The notes: generated from the letters alone by a model not told the origin. 64,000 nucleotides of DNA from Streptomyces sp. CB02923 (GCF_001905005.1 NZ_LWKZ01000023.1:496001-560000); one strand, 5' to 3'. Numbered from the stretch's first letter, positions 46,578-55,935 are shown. A program made the numbers and translations.

Positions 46578-47108
46578 CTCTCCTCCGAGCTGTCGACGAT
46601 GAGAACACCCGTCCCGCCGGCCGGGAAGCGGCACGCGGCGGGGAGCGGCGTCCGGCGGCCTGTCCGGGCAGCGAAAAGCGCGATCGGCTGGATCATAGCC
46701 AGGAATTCTCCTTTTCCCGGCCCGAATTGGCCGACGGGGTCTCCCGCGGGGGACACGCCGCGCGCCCGCGGCACACCGCGTTCCCGTGGCACACCGCGCG
46801 CCCGTAAGGGAGCGAGGCGCTCTCGCCAGACGCGGGAGTGTGTGCGAGGCTTCGCCCGATCGCGGGCCGGTCAGAGCACGCCCGCTTGAGTGTCTCCGGC
46901 ACGGGCCGCCCCGGGCGGGCCCCTACGCGCACCGTACGCACCGACCCGCCACGGCCCCGGCAACCGGCCCCCAGGCTTGCGACGAGCCCTGGCCAAGCTC
47001 CTGAATCCACCCCTCGAACACCCCCTGCCCCCTCCCGCACCCCGGACGATCACCCCCTGAACGCCCCGCGCAGACCGTTGGTTCCCCGTGATCTCGCAAG
47101 GAGTACCG
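46578..47108. other. Divergent intergenic region before the GT87 gene
   Basis: These 531 bp separate a leftward and a rightward gene. They contain GC-rich simple stretches such as repeated cacaccgcgcgcccg near 46750-46800 and no credible gene. Promoters in both directions are expected but not resolvable. Confidence 0.5.
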
Positions 47109-48347
47109 GTGTCACTCCCACGCTCCGCCACCACTCCTCATCAGGGGCGGTGGCCACGGCTGTGGCCCATCGCCTCGGCGGCGGTGCTGGTCATCGCCTG
47201 CGGCTACGCCCTGGGCTGGGCGCTGGTGCCGGGCATCGGCACCGACGACCCGCTCCAGTACGACCTGGCCATCTACCGCGCGGCGATCGGCGAAAGCGCC
47301 GCGGGACATTCGCTGTACGACTACGCCACCGGCGAGGGAGACGTCTTCAACTACCCGCCGTTCGCCGCCCTGATCCTGTGGCCCCTGCACTGGCTCGGCG
47401 ACCGCGCCGCCGCCCTCGGGTGGACGGCGCTCACCCTGGCGGCGGCCATCTGGACGGTCGTCCTGCTGTACCGGGCCGCACAGCGGCACCATCAGCAGCG
47501 GAACTTCCCTCTGTTCGCGATCGCTCTGTCGCTGGTCCTGGTCAGTTCCGCCCATCTCTCCACCCAGCTCTGGGGCCAACTGGGCGCGCTGCTCACCGTA
47601 TTGGTGCTGATCGACGCACTGGGGCGACTGCCGCGGCCGTTCGGCGGTGCGCTCGTCGGACTGGCAGCCGCCGTCAAGCTGGCTCCGCTGATGTTCATCC
47701 CCTACTTCCTGCTCACCCGGCGCTACCGCGAGGCGGCCACGGCCTCGGCGGTGTTCGCCGGGGCGGCCCTGCTGGCCTGGGGGGTGTTCCCGTCCGACTC
47801 CGCGCGCTTCTGGCTCTCCGAGACGTTCCGGATGCGCGAACGCGTGTGGGACATCGGCGACCCCGCCAACCAGTCGCTGTACTCCTTCGTCCTGAGGTGC
47901 GGACTCGGACCGACGGCGACGTCGCTCGTCTTCGCGGCATCGGCTCTGGCCGTGCTCGCCGTCTGGGCGGTGTGGACGCGCCGCCTCCGCACCCGCGATC
48001 CGGTCCTCGCGGTCCTCGTCACCGGGTGCGTCTGGCTGCTGCTGGAACCGGTCACCTGGGTGCACCACCTGTACTGGCCCGTGCTGGCCGGGGCGTGGCT
48101 GGTTCTGCGCTACCGGGACCTGCCGCGCCGGGGGGCCGGGGTGGCGGTGATGCTGCTGATGCTGCGGCCGATGGACTGGGGGGACCGGGTGCCGGACCAG
48201 AACGGCCTGTGGCAGATGCTGTCCGTCAACTCCTGGCTCCTTGTCGTGATGGTGACGGTGACGGTTCTCCCGGCTCTGGTGGCGTTCGGCGGCACCTCCC
48301 ACGGAAAAGGTTCTTCCGAAATCGAGGCGATACGCCAACTCGCTTGA
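47109..48347 (+). CDS. GT87 polyprenyl-phosphate-mannose-dependent mannosyltransferase
   Basis: The 412-aa protein has about ten membrane helices. It carries GT87 landmarks: an early acidic GIGTDDPLQYDLAIYRAA, FNYPPFAALILWPL, AAVKLAPLMFIPYF, NQSLYSFVLR and PVTWVHHLYWPVL. GT87 enzymes such as PimE take mannose from polyprenyl-phosphate-mannose and act at the outer face of the membrane. Placed immediately before the 3'-deoxygenation genes, it is a good candidate for attaching the terminal mannose that distinguishes lividomycin A from lividomycin B, after export. The GTG at 47109 is chosen for its AAGGAG ribosome-binding site. Confidence 0.82.
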   Translation: MSLPRSATTPHQGRWPRLWPIASAAVLVIACGYALGWALVPGIGTDDPLQYDLAIYRAAIGESAAGHSLYDYATGEGDVFNYPPFAALILWPLHWLGDRAAALGWTALTLAAAIWTVVLLYRAAQRHHQQRNFPLFAIALSLVLVSSAHLSTQLWGQLGALLTVLVLIDALGRLPRPFGGALVGLAAAVKLAPLMFIPYFLLTRRYREAATASAVFAGAALLAWGVFPSDSARFWLSETFRMRERVWDIGDPANQSLYSFVLRCGLGPTATSLVFAASALAVLAVWAVWTRRLRTRDPVLAVLVTGCVWLLLEPVTWVHHLYWPVLAGAWLVLRYRDLPRRGAGVAVMLLMLRPMDWGDRVPDQNGLWQMLSVNSWLLVVMVTVTVLPALVAFGGTSHGKGSSEIEAIRQLA

Positions 48348-48487
48348 CATGCAACCAAGGTCACCCGAAGCTGGGGCAGCAGAAAACGCGTGAATCGACG
48401 ACATCGGCCGGCCTGCCGCCGTGCGGAGCACGGCCGAAGTCTGCTTTTGCTCGAACTTCCCGTCCGCCGGTGTCAGTCCGGTATTCC

Positions 48488-48546
48488 GGTTTCCTTCCGG
48501 TGCAGCAAGGAAACCCGTAACCGCCTCTTCTCCTCCCGTATACGGG
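48488..48546 (+). promoter_or_regulatory. Stem-loop and 12-bp palindrome in the livW leader
   Basis: ggtttcctt (48488-48496) pairs perfectly with aaggaaacc (48507-48515) around a 10-nt loop. Just downstream lies the perfect palindrome CCCGTATACGGG (48535-48546), about 90 bp before the livW start. The first may end GT87 transcription; the second looks like an operator. Confidence 0.45.
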
Positions 48547-48634
48547 AACGTGTGGACACGGCGGAACGTGGGCGGACCGAATTACTGATCATGCTGAAAC
48601 CGATGCCACCACTCGGCACAAGAAGGTGCGACGA

Positions 48635-50023
48635 ATGCGACTCGGTAACGTCATGCTCGTGAGCCCGAAGACGTCTTTCGGCCGGGACCTGCAGCGGACC
48701 TACGCGGGCGGTCTGGGGACGGTGTGCAAGGACGAGGATTTCCTGCTGCCACCGCTGGACCTGATGCGGCTGGCCGGCGTTCTGCGCGAGGGCGGTGCCG
48801 GAGACATCGCGGTCGTGGACGAGGAAGTGACCGGCACGGTCACCGCCACTCCGGGCAGTACCGTCATCTGCCAGGTCTCCCTGCCCAGTCTGCACGAGGA
48901 CGCGGGACGCATCGCCGCTTTCCGCGCCCAGGGCGCACGCTGCTACGCCTACGCGAGCATTCGCAGCCCGGCACAATGGCGAGTCCTGTTCGAACAGGGC
49001 GGCTGCGAGGGCATCCTGCTCCCCGAATCCATCACTTCCGCGCGGGCCGCGCTGGACGGCGACACGACCGTCCCGGGTTTCGTCACCCCCCAAACCCTTC
49101 TGGACCCGGGGCACCACCGGCCCCGATTCGGTGACCTCGCCGCGGAGCCGCTGCCCGCCAGGGATCTCGTCGACCACACGCCGTACATGTTCCCCCCGAT
49201 CGCCCTGACGGGAATCACCAGCATCAACGGGAGTTTCGGCTGCCCCTATCCGTGCCGTTTCTACTGCCCGTACCCGCTCAGCGAAGGCCGTAAGATCCGT
49301 ACCTACCCCGTCGAACGCATCGTGGCGGAATTCCGGCAGTGCGCGGACCTGGGCATCACCGCGGCCGTCTTCCGCGACCCGGTCTTCTCGTTCCACCGCG
49401 CCCGCACCCTGGAGATGTGCCGGGCCATCGAGGCCGCCGGGACCGGCGTCCCCTGGTGGTGCGAGACGCGGATCGACCGGCTGGACGAGGAAGTCGTGAC
49501 GGCCCTGGTCGCCGCGGGCTGCGTCGGTGTCGAGGTGGGGGTGGAGAGCGGCGACCCGGACATGCAGGCGACGGCCGTACGCAAACACCTGGACCTGGAC
49601 GCGGTACGCCGCTTCCACACGCTGGCCCGCACCATGCACCTCAAACTGGTTTTCCTGTTCCTCGTCGGGCTGCCCGCGGAAACCAGGATGTCCATTCGGC
49701 GCACCTTCGATTTCATCCTGGAACTCGGCCTGAGCGACACCGAGTTCAACCTCAGCATCATCACGCCCTACCCGGGGACGGAATTACACCAGATCGCCAC
49801 CAGAAATGGCTGGATCGACGGCGAACAGGACGCGTTCACCAGTCATCACGCCGTCATGCACACCGACCTGCTCAGCGTGGCGGACCTGGAACAGGCCACC
49901 TCGTTCGTGGACGAACTCCACGCCGTGTGCAGGCCGGCGGCGACCCCGCGGGAACGTGCGGAATTCCAGAAGCGGCTGCACGCGTGGTCCGACCAGGACG
50001 ACAGAGACCGGCGCAACCCCTGA
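48635..50023 (+). CDS. livW: Radical SAM 3'-dehydratase, AprD4-like
   Basis: The 462-aa protein has an N-terminal domain of about 180 residues, then a radical SAM barrel whose cluster motif is CPYPCRFYC (C203, C207, C211), a CX3CX3C spacing rather than the common CX3CX2C. That unusual spacing and the overall layout are those I associate with AprD4, which dehydrates paromamine at C3' in apramycin biosynthesis; its homologue in the lividomycin cluster is LivW. GVEVGVESGDPDMQ is the SAM-ribose region. With the reductase that follows it would give 3'-deoxyparomamine. The ATG at 48635 with AGAAGG 8 nt upstream is preferred over the GTG at 48626. Confidence 0.85.
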   Translation: MRLGNVMLVSPKTSFGRDLQRTYAGGLGTVCKDEDFLLPPLDLMRLAGVLREGGAGDIAVVDEEVTGTVTATPGSTVICQVSLPSLHEDAGRIAAFRAQGARCYAYASIRSPAQWRVLFEQGGCEGILLPESITSARAALDGDTTVPGFVTPQTLLDPGHHRPRFGDLAAEPLPARDLVDHTPYMFPPIALTGITSINGSFGCPYPCRFYCPYPLSEGRKIRTYPVERIVAEFRQCADLGITAAVFRDPVFSFHRARTLEMCRAIEAAGTGVPWWCETRIDRLDEEVVTALVAAGCVGVEVGVESGDPDMQATAVRKHLDLDAVRRFHTLARTMHLKLVFLFLVGLPAETRMSIRRTFDFILELGLSDTEFNLSIITPYPGTELHQIATRNGWIDGEQDAFTSHHAVMHTDLLSVADLEQATSFVDELHAVCRPAATPRERAEFQKRLHAWSDQDDRDRRNP

Positions 50024-50111
50024 CCATGCCCCCGCCCACCGGCGGCACACGGGATTGCGACACGCACCGCACCGGCACACCCGAATGCATTCACGGACGA
50101 CGGAGAACGCG

Positions 50112-50801
50112 ATGAGCGGGGAACAACGGTACGTACTGATCACCGGCGCGAACCGGGGACTCGGCCTGCACAGCGCGAGGCTGCTGGCCGGCCGCGGCTG
50201 GTCGGTCATCCTGGCCTGCCGGAAACCGGAGGCCGCCGCACCGGCCCTGGAAGAATTACGGACGTACGGCCCCACCGCCGTACGGATGGACGTGACGGAC
50301 CCGGAAAGCGTCACCGCCGCCCTGAAATCGGTGCGGAGCACGACACGGAAGCTGCACGCCCTGGTGAACAACGCCGGAATATTCGAGCACGCCGAAGAAC
50401 ACTTTCCGGGCGCCCCGGCCTCCGTCTCCCGTGACCTGCTGCTGACCAATGCCTGGGGGGCGCTGACGGTCACTCAGCGATTTCTCCCCCTGCTCCGGGC
50501 CGCCGGTGGCGCGTCCGTCGTCAACGTCACCAGCCAGGACGCCGACCCGGCCGATTTCGACGGCACTTTCACCGCCTACCGCATGTCGAAGGCCGCACTG
50601 AACGTCATGACCGAGAATCTGGCCGTCGCGCTGCGCCCCGACGGCATCGTGGTCAACGGGGTGGACCCGGGCTGGATCCCCACCGACATGGGAGGGCCGG
50701 AGGCCCCCGACTCCGTGGCGGATGCGGCGGAAACCGTGGCCGCCGCCGTGGCGCTGGCGGGCACCGGCCGCAGCGGGGAGATCCTGCGCGCGGTGCGGTG
50801 A
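50112..50801 (+). CDS. livY: SDR reductase, AprD3-like partner of the 3'-dehydratase
   Basis: The 229-aa protein is a classical short-chain dehydrogenase: TGANRGLG at residues 11-18 binds NAD(P)H, NNAG lies near residue 87, and the catalytic Tyr and Lys are in TAYRMSKAAL near residue 156, with the Ser in NVTSQD. AprD3 reduces the 4'-keto-type product of AprD4 to complete C3'-deoxygenation. It follows livW by 88 bp on the same strand. Its stop lies 2 bp from the convergent LysR stop. Confidence 0.82.
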   Translation: MSGEQRYVLITGANRGLGLHSARLLAGRGWSVILACRKPEAAAPALEELRTYGPTAVRMDVTDPESVTAALKSVRSTTRKLHALVNNAGIFEHAEEHFPGAPASVSRDLLLTNAWGALTVTQRFLPLLRAAGGASVVNVTSQDADPADFDGTFTAYRMSKAALNVMTENLAVALRPDGIVVNGVDPGWIPTDMGGPEAPDSVADAAETVAAAVALAGTGRSGEILRAVR

Positions 50802-50803
50802 CG

Positions 50804-51727
50804 TCACACCTGGAGCTGCCCGAGCCGTGCGTCGCCGGTGAACTCCTCGTGGAGGAGCTGGGCGAGCAGGGCCAGTTGCCGGGTGGAGCGGTCGGTGCGC
50901 CAGATCAGGCCCAGCTGTGACGGCGCGTCGAAACCGTCGACCGCGAGACAGCGCACGTCGCTGCGGGTGACGCGCTCGGCCAGGGGGCGGCAGACCAGCA
51001 TCGCGTGGTCCTCGGCGGCCACGAGCGCGAAGCCCTCCTCGGCGCTGGTGATTCCCCTGGTGGAGCGGATGGCCGCACCCGCGGGGGTGGTGGGCGGCAC
51101 GCGGGCGGCCATCCCGTGGCCGGGGGCGTCTCCGGTCGGGTGGAGGATGTCCAGCCCTGCCAGGTCCTCGACGTGCACGCGGTGGGCGGCGGCCAGCGGG
51201 TGGGAGGCGGCGACGGCGAGGAGCCGGTCCTGAGGAGGGAAACGGAACCCGACGGTCAGCGCGGCCTCCTGGACGGGGAGCTCGACCACCGCGGCATCGA
51301 GCCGGCTGTCGAGCACGGCGGAGAAGGGCGAGCCGAGGGGGATCTCGCTCAACGCCATCGCCACGTCGTGGTGGGCGCGGAGCCGGCGGAACGTCTCGGT
51401 GACCTCTTCGCCGACGCTGCCGTGGAAGCCGATCCGCAACTGCCGCAGGACACCGTGCCGGGCGCGCTCATGGGCCCGGTCGAACACGGTGACCAGCGAT
51501 TCGTAGGCCGGGCGTATCTCGCCGACGAACTGCGCGCCGAACCGGGTCAGCTGCACGCGCCGGCTGGTGCGCTCGACGAGCCGTACCCCGACGCGCCGTT
51601 CGAGGCCGGCGACGAGCTGACTGACGCGGCTCTGGGAGCAGCCCAGGCGGGTGGCCGTCCGCCCAAAATGCAATTCCTCGGCCAGTGTGAGGAGGCACTC
51701 GATTTCTTGCACATGAACCTGATGCAT
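50804..51727 (-). CDS. LysR-family transcriptional regulator
   Basis: The 307-aa protein has a LysR winged helix-turn-helix at residues 1-65 (IECLLTLAEELHFGRTATRLGCSQSRVSQLV, then LERRVGVRLVERTSRRVQLT). A periplasmic-binding-type effector domain follows, with LRIGFHGSVGEEV at its start. It is convergent with livY, so it may or may not regulate the aminoglycoside genes. It sits on the border between the aminoglycoside and polyene regions, and its ligand cannot be guessed. Confidence 0.88.
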   Translation of the reverse strand: MHQVHVQEIECLLTLAEELHFGRTATRLGCSQSRVSQLVAGLERRVGVRLVERTSRRVQLTRFGAQFVGEIRPAYESLVTVFDRAHERARHGVLRQLRIGFHGSVGEEVTETFRRLRAHHDVAMALSEIPLGSPFSAVLDSRLDAAVVELPVQEAALTVGFRFPPQDRLLAVAASHPLAAAHRVHVEDLAGLDILHPTGDAPGHGMAARVPPTTPAGAAIRSTRGITSAEEGFALVAAEDHAMLVCRPLAERVTRSDVRCLAVDGFDAPSQLGLIWRTDRSTRQLALLAQLLHEEFTGDARLGQLQV

Positions 51728-51922
51728 CGCGTCCCTTCCGACGACCGGCGATCAACCTAGCTGATCGATCGATGAGGAAGCAGTTATTCAGATGCCGGTG
51801 GCGGATTCCGGCTCCGATGACGCATTGTGGGCATGACCCGTCCCGGTCCGCGCCACACCGCATTGAACACCTCGTCGAACACCTCACCGGCTCCGCGCGG
51901 GTGCTTTCACCGCCGCCCGTAC

Positions 51923-52165
51923 TCAGCCGTGCTTTCCGAGTGCCGTCAGAAAGAGGTCGCGTATGTGGCGCGTGTGCTTCGCGATGTCGGCTCTCCGCCG
52001 GCCGGGTGCCCCGCCATGATCGGGCGTGCGGCAGAGTCCCGGCGTATCGGCGAAATCCCGGACGAAGGCGGCGATGCGTTCCGGGCGTGGGACCGGCAGC
52101 GGGTCCGTATGTTTCCGGGCGAGCCGAAGGGCTTCGAGGTCCGGCCGGGACCCTGACACGAACAC
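51923..52165 (-). CDS. Possible small protein coupled to the ABC exporter operon
   Basis: A GTG start follows the stop of the upstream ABC gene directly (TGAGTG), and the 80-aa frame keeps a GC-rich third codon position. It contains PRPERIAAFVRDFADTPGL and ends in a basic helix-like segment. I recognise no family. It could be a real coupled gene or a chance frame. Confidence 0.4.
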   Translation of the reverse strand: MFVSGSRPDLEALRLARKHTDPLPVPRPERIAAFVRDFADTPGLCRTPDHGGAPGRRRADIAKHTRHIRDLFLTALGKHG

Positions 52166-54031
52166 TCAGCGGGGTACGGCGTCCTCCAGCTCGGCGCCGC
52201 CCGATTCGGCGCCGCCCGGTCCGGTATCGCCCGGTTCGGCAGTGCCCGGTTCCGTGGTGTCCACGGCCGAGTGCAGCCGGGCGTACGCGCCTTCGGCGGC
52301 CAGGAGCTGCTCGTGGGTGCCGCGCTCGATGATGCGGCCGCCTTCCATGACGAGGATGAGGTCCGCGTCGCGGATGGTGGAGAGGCGGTGGGCGATGACG
52401 AAGCTGGTACGGCCCTCGCGCAGCGAGTGCATCGCGCGCTGGATGAGGGCTTCCGTACGCGTGTCGACGGAGCTGGTCGCCTCGTCCAGGAGCAGGATCG
52501 AGGGCCGGGCCAGGAACGCGCGGGCAATGGTGAGCAGCTGCTTCTCACCCGCGCTGACGCCGGCCGACTCCTCGTCCAGGACGGTGTCGTAGCCGTCGGG
52601 CAGGGTGCGGATGAAGCGGTCGGCGCACGTGGCGCGGGCGGCGGCCTCGATGTCCTCGCGGGTGGCGTCGGGGCGCCCGTAGGCGATGTTCTCGGCGATG
52701 GTGCCGGAGAAGAGCCAGGCGTCCTGGAGCACCAGGCCGATGTGGGAGCGCAGCTCGTCGCGGGTCAGGGCGGTGATGTCGGCGCCGTCCAGGAGGATGC
52801 GCCCCTCGTCGATCTCGTAGAACCGCATGAGGAGGTTGCCCAGGGTGGTCTTGCCCGCGCCGGTCGGGCCGACGACCGCCACGGTCTGACCGGGTTCGAC
52901 GGTGAGGAAGAGGTCTTCGATCAGGGGGGTGTCGGGGGAGTAGCGGAAACAGACCTTCTCGAACCGGACGTGACCGCGGGCCTGGGGGAGCCGTGCGGGG
53001 TGCGCGGGGTCGGGCCGCTGTTCTTCGGCGTCCAGGAGGTCGTAGATCCGTTCCGCCGAGGCGAGGGCGGACTGCAGGCGGGCGGCGACGCCGGCGACCT
53101 CGACGATCGGGTGGCTGAACTGCCGGGAGTAGAGGATGAACGCCTGGACGTCGCCGATGGACAGGGCCCCGGCGACCACCCGCAGCGCGCCGACGACCGC
53201 CACGACGACATAGCCGAGGTTGGAGATGAACATCATCGACGGCTCGATGACGCCGGAGACGAACTGGGCCCGCGCACCGGCGCGGTAGACGGCCTGGTTG
53301 TGCTCGTCGAAGGCCCGCTCGGCCTGCTCGCGCCGCCCGAAGCCCTTGACCAGCGCGTGCCCGGTGTAGATCTCTTCGACATGGGCGCTCAGCGTTCCGG
53401 TGGCGGCCCACTGCTGGTCGAACCGCGGCTGTGAGCGCTTGCTGATCCGGGCGGTGAGCAGGGCCGACAGCGGAATGCAGACCAGCATGATCAGTGCCAG
53501 CAGCGGCGAGATGACGAACATCAGCACCAGCATGGTCAGGACGGAGAAGACCGCCGTGATCAGCCCGCTGAGGGTCTGCTGGAGGGTCTGCTGGAGATTG
53601 TCGACGTCATTGGTCACCCGGCTGAGCACCTCGCCCGCCGGCTGGCGGTCGAAGTACCGCAGCGGCAGGCGGGCCAGCTTGGACTCCACCGACCGGCGCA
53701 GGGTGAAGACCACACGCTGGACCACGGAGGCGACCAGCCGCCCCTGGAGGAGGGTGAGGAGGGAGCCGGCGCCGAAGAGCGCGAGCGCGACCAGCAGCAC
53801 GCGGGCGATCTTTTCGAAGTCGACCCCCGGGGACCCGTGGGTGTGCTGGATGCCGTCGAAGACGAGGTCCGTGGCCCGGCCCAGGATCATCGGGCCCGCC
53901 GCGTTCAGCACGACGCCGCCGATGCCGATGACGACCGCCACGGTCACCAGCGCACGGTGCGGGCGAAGCAGTTCCAGCGTGCGGCGGGCGGGGCCGCGCC
54001 GCCCCCGGCTAGCGCGGTCCGCCGAGACCAT
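52166..54031 (-). CDS. ABC exporter subunit, NysG-type
   Basis: The 621-aa half-transporter has six membrane helices and a complete nucleotide-binding domain: GPTGAGKTTL, LVLQDAWLFSGTI, VSAGEKQLL and ILLLDEATSSVDTRTE. It overlaps its upstream partner by 23 bp. The pair, next to GDP-mannose dehydratase, thioesterase and LAL regulator genes, matches NysH/NysG and AmphH/AmphG, proposed polyene exporters. A low-complexity Gly/Ala/Glu/Pro-rich C-terminal tail (EPGTAEPGDTGPGG) follows the last domain. Ribosome-binding site CAGGAGG. Confidence 0.87.
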   Translation of the reverse strand: MVSADRASRGRRGPARRTLELLRPHRALVTVAVVIGIGGVVLNAAGPMILGRATDLVFDGIQHTHGSPGVDFEKIARVLLVALALFGAGSLLTLLQGRLVASVVQRVVFTLRRSVESKLARLPLRYFDRQPAGEVLSRVTNDVDNLQQTLQQTLSGLITAVFSVLTMLVLMFVISPLLALIMLVCIPLSALLTARISKRSQPRFDQQWAATGTLSAHVEEIYTGHALVKGFGRREQAERAFDEHNQAVYRAGARAQFVSGVIEPSMMFISNLGYVVVAVVGALRVVAGALSIGDVQAFILYSRQFSHPIVEVAGVAARLQSALASAERIYDLLDAEEQRPDPAHPARLPQARGHVRFEKVCFRYSPDTPLIEDLFLTVEPGQTVAVVGPTGAGKTTLGNLLMRFYEIDEGRILLDGADITALTRDELRSHIGLVLQDAWLFSGTIAENIAYGRPDATREDIEAAARATCADRFIRTLPDGYDTVLDEESAGVSAGEKQLLTIARAFLARPSILLLDEATSSVDTRTEALIQRAMHSLREGRTSFVIAHRLSTIRDADLILVMEGGRIIERGTHEQLLAAEGAYARLHSAVDTTEPGTAEPGDTGPGGAESGGAELEDAVPR

Positions 54032-55817
54032 GGACAGCCTCCTGAGGAGTCGTTGTGGTTCCGGCGTCCGGGCCGGAGCCGCCGTGGTGACCGTTGCTCG
54101 TGGTGAGTTGCGACCGGGCGATCTCCTGGTACGTCGCACTGGTACGCAGCAGTTCGTCGTGCGTTCCGGTGGCGACCATCCGTCCCGCGTCCAGGACCAC
54201 GATGCGCCGCGCGTGCTGGACGGTGCTGACGCGCTGGGCGACGGTGAGCACCGTCGCCCGGGAGAGCTCCGGCTCCAGGGCGGCGCGCAGGGCGGCGTCC
54301 GTGGCGTAGTCCAGTGCGGAGAAGCAGTCGTCGAAAAGGTAGATGTCCGGCTTGCGCAGCAGGGTGCGGGCGATCGACAGGCGCTGCCGCTGCCCGCCGG
54401 ACACATTGGTGCCGCCCTGGGTGATCGGCGCGTTCAGCCCGCCGGGCAGGCGCTGTACAAAATCGCGGGCCTGGGCGATCTCCAGTACCCGCCAGAGTTC
54501 CTCGTCGGTGGCGTCCGGGACGCCGAAGCGCAGATTGCCGGCGACGGTGCCGGAGAAGAGGTACGGCCGCTGCGGTACGAAGCCGACGGTGCGGCGCAGC
54601 ACCTCCCCGTCCAGTGCGCGGACATCGACGCCGCCCACGTTGACGGAGCCCGCGGTGACGTCGAAGTGCCGCAGGACGAGGTTGAGCAGGGTGGTCTTGC
54701 CGCTGCCGGTGCTGCCGAGGATCGCCACCGTCTCGCCGGGCCCGGTGCGCAGATCGATCCCGCTCAGCACCGGATCCTTCGCGCCCGGGTAGCGGAACTC
54801 GGCGCCGCACAGCTCCAGCGCGCCGGCCGTGGGCGCGACACGTACCGGATCGGGTGGCGCCGCCACGCTCGGCTCGGTCGTCAGCACCTGCTGGATGCGC
54901 TCCGCCGAGACCCTCGCCCGCGGCAGCGCCAGGCAGACGAAGGTCACCATCACCACGGCCATCAGGACCAGCGACAGATAGCTCAGGAACGCGCTGAGCG
55001 CGCCGAACGGCACCTCCCCGGAAGCGACACGGTGCGCGCCGAACCACAGGACGGCCACCATGAAGGCGTTCAGGGCGAACAGTACGACGGGAATGATGGC
55101 CGCCAGCAGCCGGCCGACGTGCAGTGAGATGCCGTGCAATTCGGAATTGACGCGGCTGAATCTCTCGCCTTCGTGGTCATCGCGCACAAAAGCCCGTACG
55201 ACGCGGACTCCGGTAATGCGCTCGCGCAGCAGCCCGTTGGTGCGGTCGAGGTATTTCTGCATGCGGGCGTAGAACCGGTCGGTGCGGCCGAGAATGAGTC
55301 CGAAGGCCAATCCGAGGACCACCACCAGCGCCACCAGGACCAGGGAGAGCCCGACGTCCTGCTGGAGTGCGAGCGCGATGCTGCCCAGACACATCAGGGG
55401 TGCCGCCACGGCGACGCCGAACGCGGAGAGCGCCAGCATCTGCACCTGCTGCACGTCGTTGACGGTCCGCGTCATCAGCGACGGAGTGCCGAGCTGTCCG
55501 ACCTCGCGGGCCGAGAAGTCCAGCACCCGGCGGAAGACGGCCGAGCGCAGGTCGCGGCCCAGCGCCATCGCCGTACGGGCGCTCAGTGACACCGCGCCGA
55601 CGGACGTCGCGATCTGCAGGAGCGCCACGGCCAGCATGGTCAGGCCGGTCCGGGTGATGTAGCCGCTGTCGGACCTGACCACGCCCTTGTCGATGATCGC
55701 GGCGCCCAGCGTCGGCAGGGCCAACGTGGCCAGGACCTGCACCAGTTGCAGCAGCACCAGCAGTGCCACGGAGCGTCGGTGGGGCCGCAGATGGATTCGC
55801 AGGAGGCTGAGCAGCAC
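54009..55817 (-). CDS. ABC exporter subunit, NysH-type
   Basis: The 602-aa half-transporter has six membrane helices and motifs GSTGSGKTTL, FVPQRPYLFSGTV, VSGGQRQRL and IYLFDDCFSALD. The position after the Walker B Asp is Asp-Cys rather than Glu-Ala, so its ATPase site may be weak, again giving an asymmetric pair. I start at the GTG of VLLSLLRIHLRPHRR, because related polyene transporters begin at that point and because a PimM-like site lies just upstream of the alternative ATG at 55919. It is the first gene of a leftward operon, divergent from the GDP-mannose dehydratase gene. Confidence 0.83.
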   Translation of the reverse strand: MLLSLLRIHLRPHRRSVALLVLLQLVQVLATLALPTLGAAIIDKGVVRSDSGYITRTGLTMLAVALLQIATSVGAVSLSARTAMALGRDLRSAVFRRVLDFSAREVGQLGTPSLMTRTVNDVQQVQMLALSAFGVAVAAPLMCLGSIALALQQDVGLSLVLVALVVVLGLAFGLILGRTDRFYARMQKYLDRTNGLLRERITGVRVVRAFVRDDHEGERFSRVNSELHGISLHVGRLLAAIIPVVLFALNAFMVAVLWFGAHRVASGEVPFGALSAFLSYLSLVLMAVVMVTFVCLALPRARVSAERIQQVLTTEPSVAAPPDPVRVAPTAGALELCGAEFRYPGAKDPVLSGIDLRTGPGETVAILGSTGSGKTTLLNLVLRHFDVTAGSVNVGGVDVRALDGEVLRRTVGFVPQRPYLFSGTVAGNLRFGVPDATDEELWRVLEIAQARDFVQRLPGGLNAPITQGGTNVSGGQRQRLSIARTLLRKPDIYLFDDCFSALDYATDAALRAALEPELSRATVLTVAQRVSTVQHARRIVVLDAGRMVATGTHDELLRTSATYQEIARSQLTTSNGHHGGSGPDAGTTTTPQEAVHGLGGPR

Positions 55818-55919
55818 CGGGCGACGCTCCAGGAGGTGGGCAGGCCCGGTCGGCAGCAAGGGGTGAGCGCGCCGGGCCGGGCCTGGAAGGGCACACATGG
55901 ACAGTGCAGCGCACCGCAC

Positions 55920-55935
55920 ACCGGAAAATCCCTAG
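55920..55935. promoter_or_regulatory. Partial PimM-like half-site
   Basis: accggaaaatccctag keeps the right half AWWTCCCBAG of the PimM operator CTVGGGAWWTCCCBAG perfectly, with three mismatches on the left. It is 103-118 bp upstream of the chosen NysH-type start. Confidence 0.4.
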
